A stretch of 64,000 bases of DNA from Prochlorococcus sp. AG-418-O03 (lineage in GTDB: Bacteria; Cyanobacteriota; Cyanobacteriia; PCC-6307; Cyanobiaceae), in assembly GCA_003213855.1 (NCBI GenBank), contig QCMJ01000004.1, positions 1 to 64,000 on the forward strand, read 5' to 3'. Shown one piece after another: positions 52,268 through 62,356 of the stretch. Each line of letters begins with the position of its first letter. Positions within the stretch are counted from its first letter, which is position 1. A program made the translations under genes and the position numbers. The notes beneath the pieces were generated by a model. The model did not search any database. It worked only from the letters and a program-made list of their open reading frames with translations, and was not told the DNA's origin.

Positions 52268-52920
52268 ATTTTGATATCAAGTTTGATTTTCAAAGAAGAG
52301 ATAGGCTTGGACTCATTGAGGCTATTTGGGGTCAAGATAAGAGTATCGACCAATTAGAGAGATTATCTAAAAATGTATTGAGTAAAAATGAGGTTGTTTT
52401 CATTACTAGGATTAATAGTGAAAAGGCTAATTATCTTTTAGCTTTGTATGATGATGCACGATTCTATGAAGAAGCAAATTGCCTAACAATTGGAAAAAAT
52501 TTGAATAAAGTAAATACGAATAAAAAAGTTGCCATAATTTCAGGCGGCTCTAGCGATTTGGCCGTAACACTTGAAGCACAATTAGCGCTTGAAATTTATG
52601 GAGTGAATTGTCAATCTTTTATAGATGTCGGAGTAGCTGGGCTTCATAGATTGATGAGTCAGTTAGAAGAAATTAATAAATATGATGTATTAATAATTTG
52701 TGCTGGAATGGAAGGAGCTTTGGCAACGGTTGTGGGTGGATTGTTGGCACAACCGATAATTGCAGTACCTGTCTCAGTGGGCTACGGCGTTAGCAAGGAT
52801 GGAGAAACTGCTTTAAATAGTATGTTGTCTAGCTGTTCTCCAGGTATTGCAGTTATGAACATAGATAATGGTTACGGAGCAGCAATGGCCGCTCTGAGAA
52901 TTATTAGAAGTATTTCCTAA
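52264..52920 (+). CDS. larB: LarB/CpmA-like (AIR carboxylase-related) protein
   Basis: 'VAIISGGSSDLAVTLEAQLALEIYGVNCQSFIDVGVAGLHRL', 'VVGGLLAQPIIAVPVSVGYG'. Confidence 0.85.
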   Translation: MNFDIKFDFQRRDRLGLIEAIWGQDKSIDQLERLSKNVLSKNEVVFITRINSEKANYLLALYDDARFYEEANCLTIGKNLNKVNTNKKVAIISGGSSDLAVTLEAQLALEIYGVNCQSFIDVGVAGLHRLMSQLEEINKYDVLIICAGMEGALATVVGGLLAQPIIAVPVSVGYGVSKDGETALNSMLSSCSPGIAVMNIDNGYGAAMAALRIIRSIS

Positions 52921-52924
52921 ATAA

Positions 52925-53056
52925 TTACTTTTTTTCTATTTCTAATAGGTTTTCTATCCATAAATTAAGTTGTTTTGAAAGCATTCCTTCTTCTCTCATT
53001 TTGATTGCCTTTATGACGACTTCTGTGTTTACCCACTCTGGAAACCTTTTCGGCAT
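52925..53056 (-). CDS. candidate small ORF, 43 aa
   Basis: MPKRFPEWVNTEVVIKAIKMREEGMLSKQLNLWIENLLEIEKK*. Confidence 0.45.
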   Translation of the reverse strand: MPKRFPEWVNTEVVIKAIKMREEGMLSKQLNLWIENLLEIEKK

Positions 53057-53123
53057 TTATTTTTATATTCAGTAACTTTAATTTGGTACAAATTTTTATA
53101 AAAACAAGATCTAAGTAACAAAT

Positions 53124-53291
53124 TTAATCTTTTAAGTTTGATTTTGTACCTAATCTAGACAGCTCATATGAAGTATTTTCACTTTCTACATTTTTTAATC
53201 TTTCAATTAACTCAGAAAGGTCTTTTTGAGCGAGCTCCCCATTTTGCTCCCATTTCAAGGACCTTGAGTTATTATCATTTTTTTCTTTCAT
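53124..53291 (-). CDS. candidate small ORF, 55 aa
   Basis: MKEKNDNNSRSLKWEQNGELAQKDLSELIERLKNVESENTSYELSRLGTKSNLKD*. Confidence 0.45.
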   Translation of the reverse strand: MKEKNDNNSRSLKWEQNGELAQKDLSELIERLKNVESENTSYELSRLGTKSNLKD

Positions 53292-53403
53292 TGCTTTATT
53301 TAAGTATTAAGAATATAAGATGAAAACAGGAAAAATTTGGTTATTGTTTCAAGCCTAAACTTAAAAAATTATGAAGATTTTTAATATACAAAAATTTTAT
53401 CTT

Positions 53404-53613
53404 TTAACCACCGCCAACTATTGAAACGATTTCTAAATTATCCCCATCTTTAAGTTTTATTTTTTTCCATTTTATTGAATTAATAATTAAATTATTTAAT
53501 TCTACGACAATTGTGTTGGGTTTATATCCCATTAAATTTAGAGCAGTTGATAGTAGAGCATTTTCTTGATCAAGTTCTATTGTTTTTTCTTCTCCATTTA
53601 CTTTAATTTTCAT
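53404..53613 (-). CDS. thiS: sulfur carrier protein ThiS
   Basis: Ubiquitin-like ORF ending in 'IVGGG' (Gly-Gly terminus); overlaps thiE. Confidence 0.92.
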   Translation of the reverse strand: MKIKVNGEEKTIELDQENALLSTALNLMGYKPNTIVVELNNLIINSIKWKKIKLKDGDNLEIVSIVGGG

Positions 53614-54658
53614 TAGACAATTCTTTTAAAATCATAATAGCGTCTTCTTTAGGATCTTCAGAATTCATTAATTGTGAAACTAAGGCAATTTTCTTAAACC
53701 CATTTCTTTTTAAATATGAAATATTATTTGAATTGATTCCTCCAATAGCAAACCAAGGAATATTTAAATCTTTTGTTAATGTTTTAATCTTTTCAATACC
53801 TATAGGTTTTTTGTTCTTTTTTGTTGCAGTTTCAAATACTGGTCCAATTCCTATGTAATTACAACCTTCCTTATAAGCATTTAAAATATCAATTTCATTA
53901 TTTGCACTTATGCCGATAATTTTTGAATATCCTAATAATTTTCTTGCAGTTTTTAAGTCTAAATCATCTTGTCCAAGATGAATTCCATCAGCATTGGATG
54001 CTAGAGCTATGTCAATTCTGTCATTCACGATGAACAAAGAATTATATCTTTTACATAGATTTTTAATCTTGATTGCTTCTTGAAGATGATCTTTATCTGT
54101 TCCCGTTTTAAATCTATGTTGAATGATTCTTACTCCCGCAATTAAAATCTCTTCTATAATTTCTAATAAATTGTCCTTTTGATCTGTGATTACATATAAG
54201 TCATTTTCTTTTAATATTTCCTCAGACTTCTTGCACTCGCTTAAACTTAATAAGTCAATTTCTATAGTATATATTTCATACCTAATTTCCGAAGAGATTT
54301 TTGAAAGCTCATGATTCTGTAGCCTTGAGAATTCTTCTATGACTCGTAATGCTTCTTGAACTCGGGCTGAATTAGAACTTATAATTTGATCAGAAGTTTT
54401 TCTGTTGATTTGCTCGTGATGAGTCAATCCTTTACATTTGTCCTCAATGTGATTTCTAGATTGTTTATAAACTTCTAAATGATTTTTCCCTAAAATTTGT
54501 CTAAAATTTTTAATCTTTTCAACATATTTTTCTTTGCCTAGTCCAAATCTAGCCCAATCTTCTAATACTCTTAGTCCTTCTCTAGCTCTATCAAGATTAG
54601 CGTCAATAATTTGATAAATTCTTAAATCTTCAGCGTCTTTAGTATTGGAATTAGGCAT
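53603..54658 (-). CDS. thiE: thiamine-phosphate synthase with cyanobacterial N-terminal extension
   Basis: 'LYVITD', 'FIVNDRIDIALASNADGIHLGQDDL', 'YIGIGPVFETATKK', 'WFAIGGI'; about 155-aa N-terminal domain. Confidence 0.93.
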   Translation of the reverse strand: MPNSNTKDAEDLRIYQIIDANLDRAREGLRVLEDWARFGLGKEKYVEKIKNFRQILGKNHLEVYKQSRNHIEDKCKGLTHHEQINRKTSDQIISSNSARVQEALRVIEEFSRLQNHELSKISSEIRYEIYTIEIDLLSLSECKKSEEILKENDLYVITDQKDNLLEIIEEILIAGVRIIQHRFKTGTDKDHLQEAIKIKNLCKRYNSLFIVNDRIDIALASNADGIHLGQDDLDLKTARKLLGYSKIIGISANNEIDILNAYKEGCNYIGIGPVFETATKKNKKPIGIEKIKTLTKDLNIPWFAIGGINSNNISYLKRNGFKKIALVSQLMNSEDPKEDAIMILKELSNEN

Positions 54659-54665
54659 TTGTAAT

Positions 54666-55589
54666 TTATTTTTTGTAGTTTTTAAAAATTTTTAGAGCAT
54701 TATCTCTATCTTTTTTAATTTGATTAGAAAGTTGATCTATATTTTTGAACTTGATTTGAGATCTAAGTTTTGCAACTGGTTCTACAGATAGATTTAAACC
54801 ATATAGATCGATATCTTTATTTATTAAATGAACTTCAACTGCAGATGGTAATAAAGGATTTATTGTTGGTTGAGAGCCAAGATTCATAACAGATTCAATT
54901 TTTTGGTTGGAATTCTCGATGGATGTCCAAGATGCGTAAACCCCCTCCCCTGGTAAAAATTTTCTGCCATCTATTTCAAGATTTGCGGTAGGCCATCCTA
55001 TACTTTTCCCAATTCCTTTACCTTTAACAACCTTTCCATTAAAGCTATAAGGCCTTTTAAGAATTTTGAAAGCATTTTTCAGATCACTTTTCTCTAATAG
55101 ATCTCTTATCCTGCTGCTGCTGATCCTACCTTCCTTGTCTTCTAAAATTGGAGTAATTTTTAGTTTAATATCTGTATCCTTTATCATATTTTTTATTGTA
55201 TTTATATCTCCACTTCTTCTGAAACCAAATTTAAAATTAGCACCTACAGAAATATTTTTTGCTTGTAATTGATTTATCAGAATATCTTTTACGAATCTTT
55301 CTGCACTTAATTTGGATAGTTCCTTATCAAAAGGAATCAGAACTAATTGTTCAATTCCAAGATCTTCAAGAATAGGTAGTTTTTCATAAGGGAGATCAAG
55401 TCTAAGACGTGTCTCTTTGTATAGAACTTCTCTGGGATGAGGCCAGAAGCTTGCAATTGTTGGGATATATTGAGTTTCTTCAACCACGCTTTTAATTAAT
55501 TTCCTATGGCCAGCATGTAGGCCATCAAAACTTCCAATAGCTATTGAAGTGGGATTCTTAACTTCAGATGGCGATATTAAAGAGATCAA
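54666..55589 (-). CDS. ribF: bifunctional riboflavin kinase/FAD synthetase
   Basis: 'AIGSFDGLHAGHRKLI', 'GVYASWT', 'VMNLGSQPTI'. Confidence 0.94.
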   Translation of the reverse strand: MISLISPSEVKNPTSIAIGSFDGLHAGHRKLIKSVVEETQYIPTIASFWPHPREVLYKETRLRLDLPYEKLPILEDLGIEQLVLIPFDKELSKLSAERFVKDILINQLQAKNISVGANFKFGFRRSGDINTIKNMIKDTDIKLKITPILEDKEGRISSSRIRDLLEKSDLKNAFKILKRPYSFNGKVVKGKGIGKSIGWPTANLEIDGRKFLPGEGVYASWTSIENSNQKIESVMNLGSQPTINPLLPSAVEVHLINKDIDLYGLNLSVEPVAKLRSQIKFKNIDQLSNQIKKDRDNALKIFKNYKK

Positions 55590-55657
55590 AAGATTTCGTG
55601 CAATTTTATGATTTTGATGGCAAATTTGAATAGATTATAGTTTATTCAATCAAATGA

Positions 55658-56191
55658 ATGTCTGACAAAATTGATTTTCAGTCCCTTTCATTTGGAATGC
55701 GACGCATTGGATGGATACGCTTTTGGGTTCAGTCCATTTTAGGTGTTGTTGTTACAGCTGTTTTGCTTTTTTCAAATGTTGTAAATAATAACGAAGGGCA
55801 GCTTGGTTTAGCGCCTGGTTTATCACTTACAACAATATCTTTGATTTTACTACTTTTTAGTCTTTGGCAAGGTTGGTTAATAGTTAGAACAGGAAGAGCA
55901 ATCGCAAGTAACGCAAGACCCTCAAGAGGACAAACAAGTAAATTGATAAAACGAGGACTAATAGTTGATTTATTAGGAATTTTGTTTGGATTAATTGGAT
56001 ATCAAGCTCTAATGGGTGCCTTATTTATCCAAGCATCTTCTCAAACAACTGGACAATTGATAACAGCGACATCTGATATCCCAATTACTGGACTTGAAAT
56101 ATTATCAGTTCTCAGTAACACTCAAGTTATTGCTGCTCATTTTTTTGGACTTTGCTTTTCATTGTGGATTTTAAGAAGGATTTATAAATGA
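55658..56191 (+). CDS. DUF3611 family membrane protein
   Basis: '[31 protein letters not shown]' and multi-TM cyanobacterial protein. Confidence 0.75.
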   Translation: MSDKIDFQSLSFGMRRIGWIRFWVQSILGVVVTAVLLFSNVVNNNEGQLGLAPGLSLTTISLILLLFSLWQGWLIVRTGRAIASNARPSRGQTSKLIKRGLIVDLLGILFGLIGYQALMGALFIQASSQTTGQLITATSDIPITGLEILSVLSNTQVIAAHFFGLCFSLWILRRIYK

Positions 56192-56980
56192 ATTATTAAT
56201 TTTAGGTAATTTGTCTAAATTACCCCTCCAAAATAAATCTGGTTCAACGGGTGTAAGAGATATTTTATTTTCTTGTATTTGCGATACGTCACTTGGCCAT
56301 TTCTTTGGACCATAACCTTTTGATTTAAGATCTAAAACAACCTCACCTGCTAACCAATAATAATCGTCACCCCTTGGGTCTTCCCTTTTGGAAAATTGAT
56401 TTTTATATTTTCTTACAGATAACCTTGTCCAGGATAATTCTTTTATTTTGTTTTTTTCGCAGGGGGGGATATTCAAATTTAATAAAAGTGAAGCTGGCCA
56501 ACTATCGTTAATTGCCTGTTCAGCAATATTCATTGCAATTTCTCCAGCAAATTCAAAATTCTTCCACTTAAAACTAGCAACACTTATTGCCATGGAGGGA
56601 ACATTTTCTAAAGTGCCTTCCATAGCTGCAGCGACAGTGCCTGAACAAAAAATATCTGTCCCTAAATTGGGTCCGTGATTAATTCCAGATAGTAGCAGAT
56701 CAGGTTTATGATCCAAGAGTTCAGATAGTGCTAATTTGACACAATCAGCAGGTGTGCCGGAGCATCCCCAAGCTTCAATGCCTTCTCCAAATAATTCGTC
56801 AGCTTTTTCTACTCTTAATGGTGATTGTAAAGTAAGACCATGACCAGTAGCTGATCTTTCTTGGTCAGGACATACTACTTTTACCTTATGTCCTCTTTTT
56901 TGGGCTGATTTTGCTAAGGCTCTTATCCCTGCTGCGAAAACACCATCATCATTGCTAATTAATATATTTAACGGTTTCAT
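56171..56980 (-). CDS. surE: 5'-nucleotidase SurE
   Basis: '[18 protein letters not shown]', '[28 protein letters not shown]'. Confidence 0.95.
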   Translation of the reverse strand: MKPLNILISNDDGVFAAGIRALAKSAQKRGHKVKVVCPDQERSATGHGLTLQSPLRVEKADELFGEGIEAWGCSGTPADCVKLALSELLDHKPDLLLSGINHGPNLGTDIFCSGTVAAAMEGTLENVPSMAISVASFKWKNFEFAGEIAMNIAEQAINDSWPASLLLNLNIPPCEKNKIKELSWTRLSVRKYKNQFSKREDPRGDDYYWLAGEVVLDLKSKGYGPKKWPSDVSQIQENKISLTPVEPDLFWRGNLDKLPKINNSFINPS

Positions 56981-57048
56981 TAATCAATACATTTTATTTA
57001 TGGACGATATTTAAGTAAGATAAAGTAATACTTATTTTTACTATATCA

Positions 57049-58056
57049 GTGAGTCAAATTGAATCATTAAGTCAAATTGAGGAAAAACTAAATAATCTTT
57101 CTCTAAAAGCAAAAAATAATATAAATAATTCTAATACTCATGAAGAACTAGATCAATTGAGAGTTTCATTGCTAGGGAAAAAAGGTGATTTATCAATTGT
57201 CTTGAAAACAATGGGTCAATTATCTGCTACTGATAGACCAATTATTGGCCAGAAGGCGAATTTAATAAAGATAAATTTGCAAGAACTAATAACTGAAAGA
57301 AAAAATAAACTAAACAGCGAAGCCTTAGATAAAAAGATTAAAAAAGAAAAAATTGATGTAACTATCCCTTCAATTGGAACACCCCCTGGCAATAAACATC
57401 CTTTGATTTCAACTCAAGACGAAATAATAGATATTTTTTGTGGTTTAGGATACTCAGTTGAAAGTGGCCCTGAAATTGAAACTGATTTTTATAATTTTGA
57501 GTCTCTCAACATACCCAAAAATCATCCCGCAAGAGATATGCAGGATACTTTCTACTTAGATGAAAATAGACTTTTAAGAACACATACTTCTCCTGTTCAG
57601 ATAAGGTACTTAGAGAAAAATCCTCCTCCAGTAAGAATTATTGCTCCCGGGAGAGTATATAGGAGAGATGCAGTAGATGCTACACATTCCCCTGTATTTA
57701 ATCAGGTTGAGGTTTTATGTATCGATCAAGACATTAATTTTAGTCATTTAAGAGGAACAGTTCTTACATTTTTAAAGAACTTTTTTGGAGATATTCCTGT
57801 AAGATTTAGAGCTAGTTATTTCCCATTTACTGAACCTTCAGCAGAAGTAGACGTCCAGTGGAAAGGTAAATGGCTGGAAGTAATGGGCTGCGGTATGGTA
57901 GATCCAAAGGTCTTAGAAAAATTAGGAATAGATTCTGAGAAATGGACTGGTTTTGCAGCAGGATTAGGAGTTGAGAGGTTTTGTATGGTGAGACATCAAA
58001 TCGACGATATCAGAAAATTTTATACAAATGATATTAGATTCTTAGAACAGTTCTAA
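57049..58056 (+). CDS. pheS: phenylalanyl-tRNA synthetase alpha subunit
   Basis: '[12 protein letters not shown]', '[12 protein letters not shown]', '[18 protein letters not shown]'. Confidence 0.96.
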   Translation: MSQIESLSQIEEKLNNLSLKAKNNINNSNTHEELDQLRVSLLGKKGDLSIVLKTMGQLSATDRPIIGQKANLIKINLQELITERKNKLNSEALDKKIKKEKIDVTIPSIGTPPGNKHPLISTQDEIIDIFCGLGYSVESGPEIETDFYNFESLNIPKNHPARDMQDTFYLDENRLLRTHTSPVQIRYLEKNPPPVRIIAPGRVYRRDAVDATHSPVFNQVEVLCIDQDINFSHLRGTVLTFLKNFFGDIPVRFRASYFPFTEPSAEVDVQWKGKWLEVMGCGMVDPKVLEKLGIDSEKWTGFAAGLGVERFCMVRHQIDDIRKFYTNDIRFLEQF

Positions 58057-58126
58057 TAGTATTTAATTCTTAAATTAGGATTGTCCAGCAAATTAGTTTA
58101 AGATAGTCCTAGTTTTATTTTTTTGA

Positions 58127-59035
58127 TTGGTACGTAGAGCAGGACTTATCGTTAATGATGGAAAGGAACTAGCTGTTCAAACTGCAACTTCTGTTCAGAA
58201 AAAATTGGAAAAATCTAATTTTGAAGTTGTAAGAGTAAGTAGCTCTGGAGGGATGGTTGGTTTCGCAAATCCTGATCAACATGTTCGTCCTTTGGGATAT
58301 ACGAATTGTGTTCCAGAGGGGTTTGATTCATCAATGGAATTTGCAATTGTTCTTGGTGGAGATGGGACTGTACTTTCTGCTGCAAGGCAAACGGCACCAG
58401 CTAAAATTCCAATTCTTACAATAAATACTGGTCATTTAGGATTCCTTGCGGAAGCTTATTTATCTAACCTTAATGAGGCTATAGATAAAATAATTGCTGG
58501 AAACTGGGATATTGAAGAAAGAACTTGCTTTATCGTTAGTGTAATGAGGAATGATCAGAGGAGATGGGAGTCTCTTTGCCTTAATGAGATGGCTCTTCAT
58601 AGAGAACCTCTAACAAGTATGTGTCACTTTGAGATTTCTATAGGGCGACATGCTCCTGTGGATATTTCAGCTGATGGAGTAATTTTATCTACTCCAACTG
58701 GTTCTACCGCCTATTCTTTAAGTGCTGGAGGACCAGTTATCACGCCTGATTGTCCAGTCGTGCAATTAACTCCAATTGCTCCGCATTCATTGGCATCGAG
58801 GGCATTGGTTTTTAATGATTCAGAGCCAGTAACTGTTTTTCCTGCAACTCCTGAAAGGTTAGTAATGGTTGTTGATGGAAATGCTGGTTGTTATGTTTGG
58901 CCTGAAGATAGGGTTTTAATAAGAAAAAGTAAACACTCAGTAAAATTTATTAGACTTGAAGATCACGAATTTTTCCAAGTTTTAAGAAATAAATTAGGTT
59001 GGGGGTTGCCCCATGTTGCTAAACCTGACAAATAA
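58127..59035 (+). CDS. nadK: NAD kinase
   Basis: '[13 protein letters not shown]', '[10 protein letters not shown]', '[15 protein letters not shown]'. Confidence 0.95.
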   Translation: MVRRAGLIVNDGKELAVQTATSVQKKLEKSNFEVVRVSSSGGMVGFANPDQHVRPLGYTNCVPEGFDSSMEFAIVLGGDGTVLSAARQTAPAKIPILTINTGHLGFLAEAYLSNLNEAIDKIIAGNWDIEERTCFIVSVMRNDQRRWESLCLNEMALHREPLTSMCHFEISIGRHAPVDISADGVILSTPTGSTAYSLSAGGPVITPDCPVVQLTPIAPHSLASRALVFNDSEPVTVFPATPERLVMVVDGNAGCYVWPEDRVLIRKSKHSVKFIRLEDHEFFQVLRNKLGWGLPHVAKPDK

Positions 59036-59048
59036 TAATTACTAAAAT

Positions 59049-60326
59049 TTATTTTTTCCCTTTTAATAGAAAAACAGGATTATTTGGTTCTAGTCTCATT
59101 CCCTCTGCAATAGTTAAGCTTTTATAAGTCTGAATTAAATTTAAATTTGTTTTGAAATTTTTATCCTCTAATTCCTCTTTCAATTCTTTAATAGTTTGAA
59201 TATCAATTATTGGGATAACTATAATGTCTCCAATATCCATACCTTCAGCTAGTTTATTAATAATCTGGAGTTTAGTTTTTTTATCGCATCCTCCAATTAT
59301 TAATCTATTAGGTTTTTCAAAAGAACTTAAAATTCTCTTGTTAAAGATATTATTTATGTCTTCCTCAAAAATAAATTTTGGTTTAACGCCAAGCCTTTTT
59401 GAGTTTTCTAGTATTAATGCTTTTGAGCCAAACCTTTTATCGATACAAAACAAATCTAAGTTAGGCCTTAATTTTAATGCCTCTAACCCAATTGACCCGC
59501 AACCTGCTCCTACATCCCATATTATGCCATTTTTTGGGAGCTCTAGATCAGCTAAGATTTGAACACGAACCTCCCTTTTGGTTAACAAGTTTGGTCTATC
59601 ATCAAAAGTCTTAAAAATATGGTCACTGATTCCGAAAAGCGGGATATTAATATCTGAATTATATTTCTTTGTTTTTGTAAGAACTACAATGTTCAAACTT
59701 GATATATCAGAGGGTAATGATTCTTTAAGATTTAATTTTCTTATATTTTCTTTGTCAAAACCTATTTCTTCACAGAGCCAAAAATCATAGAAGTCAATCA
59801 GGTTTAATTCTGATAAGTTTTTTTTGATTATTTTTAAACTTTTGGTATTTAAATCTGTAATAATAGCCAAAGTTGAAGGCCTTGATTTAAGAGCCTCAAC
59901 TAACTTAGTCGAATCTCTGCCGTGAATACTTACATGAACAGTATCTTGCCATGGGATCTTTAACTTACCAAATGCTAATTGAATGCAAGTATTTGAAGGG
60001 TAGAAGCTTAATTCATCTTTTGAAAAATTTTCTAGTAGTATTCTGCCAATTCCAAACCAAAGTGGATCTCCTCTTGAAATTAAAATAACATCAGCCTTTT
60101 GAGATCTAAGCCAGTTAACAAGTTCATTATTACTGTTGCTCGAAAAAAATGATTTCTTTTTTCCTTTATCATTTTTGCTCCATGATTTAATTTCTTCATA
60201 ATATGAATTTGGAACTGCAATATTTTCTGTTTGTAAAAATAAATTTTGTAATTTGAAAGATAGATCCTCAAATTTATAAGAATTAATCCCAATTACATAA
60301 ATTTTTCTATTTACTTCAGTCATCAA
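59049..60326 (-). CDS. cobL: precorrin-6Y C5,15-methyltransferase (CbiE-CbiT fusion)
   Basis: N-terminal tetrapyrrole methylase ('VILISRGDPLWFGIG') and C-terminal SAM-binding 'IWDVGAGCGSIGLEAL'. Confidence 0.9.
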   Translation of the reverse strand: MMTEVNRKIYVIGINSYKFEDLSFKLQNLFLQTENIAVPNSYYEEIKSWSKNDKGKKKSFFSSNSNNELVNWLRSQKADVILISRGDPLWFGIGRILLENFSKDELSFYPSNTCIQLAFGKLKIPWQDTVHVSIHGRDSTKLVEALKSRPSTLAIITDLNTKSLKIIKKNLSELNLIDFYDFWLCEEIGFDKENIRKLNLKESLPSDISSLNIVVLTKTKKYNSDINIPLFGISDHIFKTFDDRPNLLTKREVRVQILADLELPKNGIIWDVGAGCGSIGLEALKLRPNLDLFCIDKRFGSKALILENSKRLGVKPKFIFEEDINNIFNKRILSSFEKPNRLIIGGCDKKTKLQIINKLAEGMDIGDIIVIPIIDIQTIKELKEELEDKNFKTNLNLIQTYKSLTIAEGMRLEPNNPVFLLKGKK

Positions 60327-60406
60327 TATTTAATGAAATGGAACTAAATTGTTTGAATGTTTTATTAAATTATCTTATTATTATTCAAGTTATATTAGTA
60401 AATTAA

Positions 60407-60658
60407 TTGACAGAAAGGAGAAAGAGATTACATGATTTATTATTAACTCTAATTAATAAAGATAGTGAATTTGAGCTTATTGAAGAAGATTCAAGCGATT
60501 TAACATCTAGCTATTCTGAAAAAGACACTTTGAAATTATCTCGAGTTATAGAAAAAAATCGTAAAATAATCAAAAGATATCAAGCTATTGTTAGAACAGC
60601 AGTTACCCTAGATGCCCTGATGGATTCTGAAAATGAAGAAAATTACAAAATCAAATAA
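60407..60658 (+). CDS. small conserved hypothetical protein
   Basis: 83-aa charged ORF overlapping the DUF3122 gene start. Confidence 0.6.
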   Translation: MTERRKRLHDLLLTLINKDSEFELIEEDSSDLTSSYSEKDTLKLSRVIEKNRKIIKRYQAIVRTAVTLDALMDSENEENYKIK

Positions 60659-61133
60659 AAATACTTTTTTAAAAGGAATATTACCTTTACTTTTACTACT
60701 ATCCTTTATTTTTAACCCATTAAAAGTATCTGCAGAAGTTGCAGAAACAGAAATTAATGGGGAATTAATAAATGCTAGCAGTGAGTTTTTAAGGGACTTG
60801 GACTTTGAAACTTGGCAATTAGTAGCTTATAAATCCCCTCTTTTTGCAGATAAATTGATCTTGAGAGTAATAGGATATCCAGGAAATCTAAGGATTGATC
60901 ATCCCACTGACTTGAGGGTTGAATCAGGGAGAAAACAGTGGCTTTTAGATGATAAAACATTACTTAATGCGGAATTAGCAAATGATGGAAGACAAGCTGC
61001 AGCAGAATTCGATCTTGATGAATTGATTAAAAATTTAGATAAAAATAGACCATTAAGATTATCTTTGTCAGGAGTTTTTTCTGAATTACCTGTTCCTCCA
61101 TTCGTTGTTAAAGAGTGGAGATCAATAAACTGA
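60633..61133 (+). CDS. DUF3122-like exported protein
   Basis: Signal peptide, then 'DFETWQLVAYKSP...LRVIGYPG..RIDHPTDLRV'. Confidence 0.7.
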   Translation: MKKITKSNKNTFLKGILPLLLLLSFIFNPLKVSAEVAETEINGELINASSEFLRDLDFETWQLVAYKSPLFADKLILRVIGYPGNLRIDHPTDLRVESGRKQWLLDDKTLLNAELANDGRQAAAEFDLDELIKNLDKNRPLRLSLSGVFSELPVPPFVVKEWRSIN

Positions 61134-61142
61134 ATTTGATTT

Positions 61143-62243
61143 TTGGAGATGTCTAAAAAAAATTTAAGCCATACAAAATGGATGAAAAGAGCAATTTTTT
61201 TGGCTTCTTTAGGCAAAAATACAACGAGTCCTAATCCAAGGGTGGGAGCGGTGATACTTGATAAGAATGGAAGCCTTATCTCAGAAGGGTTTCATTTAAA
61301 GGCAGGTATGCCTCATGCAGAAGCAATGGCTTTTAATAATTTAAAAAAGGATGCTAATGGTGGAACAATGTATGTGAATCTTGAACCTTGTTGCCATCAA
61401 GGTAAAACACCTCCCTGTGTAAATAAGGTGATATCCTCTGGGTTAAAAAAGGTATATATATCTATTGAAGATCCTGATAAAAGAGTATCTGGTAAAGGTA
61501 TTAAGCTTCTAAAAGAAGCTGGAATACAAGTTCACCTAGGATTATGTAAAAAAGAATCCTTAGATCTAAATAAGGCTTTCATTCATAGGAATATTACTAA
61601 AAAGGCATTTGGTGTTCTCAAATGGGCAATGAGTATAGATGGAAGAATAGCTTTAAAAAATGGAAAAAGTAAATGGATTACTAATGATGAATCAAGATCA
61701 TTAGTTCATTCTTTTAGAGCAGAATTTGATGCAATAATCATCGGGGGAAACACATTAAGAAGAGACAACCCACTTTTGACTACTAGAGGTCTCAAAAATC
61801 CTGAGCCTCTGCGAGTTGTTTTCACAAAAAGTTTAGATCTCCCTTTAGAAGCTAATCTTTGGGATTGTAGTAAGGCAAAAACTCTAGTTATTTATGATTC
61901 TTCTACAGCAAATGAAAGCTACCTCTCAAGGATTCCGAAATGTGTGGAGATTGAAAAGGTATTATCAGATAATCCAGAGTTAATTTCAAAAATACTTGCA
62001 GAAAGAGGTTGTAATAAAGTTCTTTGGGAATGTGGCCCGGGATTGGCTACTGCCGCTATTCAATCTAATTGTATACAGGAACTTATTACTTTTATTGCCC
62101 CAAAAATTTTAGGTGGAGAAAAAAGTATGAATCCTCTAAGTGATTTTGAATTTAAAGAAATGCACGAAATTATTAAATTAAGTGCTTCTCAGTTTAGTTT
62201 AATTGGAAATGATATATGTGTTAAAAGTTCATTCAAAAATTAA
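61143..62243 (+). CDS. ribD: bifunctional diaminohydroxyphosphoribosylaminopyrimidine deaminase/reductase
   Basis: 'HAEAMAF', 'YVNLEPCCHQGKTPPC', 'KWAMSIDGRIA'. Start may be the ATG at 61149. Confidence 0.94.
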   Translation: MEMSKKNLSHTKWMKRAIFLASLGKNTTSPNPRVGAVILDKNGSLISEGFHLKAGMPHAEAMAFNNLKKDANGGTMYVNLEPCCHQGKTPPCVNKVISSGLKKVYISIEDPDKRVSGKGIKLLKEAGIQVHLGLCKKESLDLNKAFIHRNITKKAFGVLKWAMSIDGRIALKNGKSKWITNDESRSLVHSFRAEFDAIIIGGNTLRRDNPLLTTRGLKNPEPLRVVFTKSLDLPLEANLWDCSKAKTLVIYDSSTANESYLSRIPKCVEIEKVLSDNPELISKILAERGCNKVLWECGPGLATAAIQSNCIQELITFIAPKILGGEKSMNPLSDFEFKEMHEIIKLSASQFSLIGNDICVKSSFKN

Positions 62244-62272
62244 TTTTTATACTAATTTTTATGAGTTAAAGT

Positions 62273-62282
62273 ACCGTACGGT
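62273..62282. promoter_or_regulatory. perfect 10-bp palindrome ACCGTACGGT in the ftsH upstream region
   Basis: Self-complementary sequence in the ribD-ftsH gap; function unproven. Confidence 0.3.
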
Positions 62283-62356
62283 TCTTACCCAAAAAAATAA
62301 TACAGATACGGAAACTCTTCGTTTAGTTTATAATAAGTTCAAAATTGATCATAACT

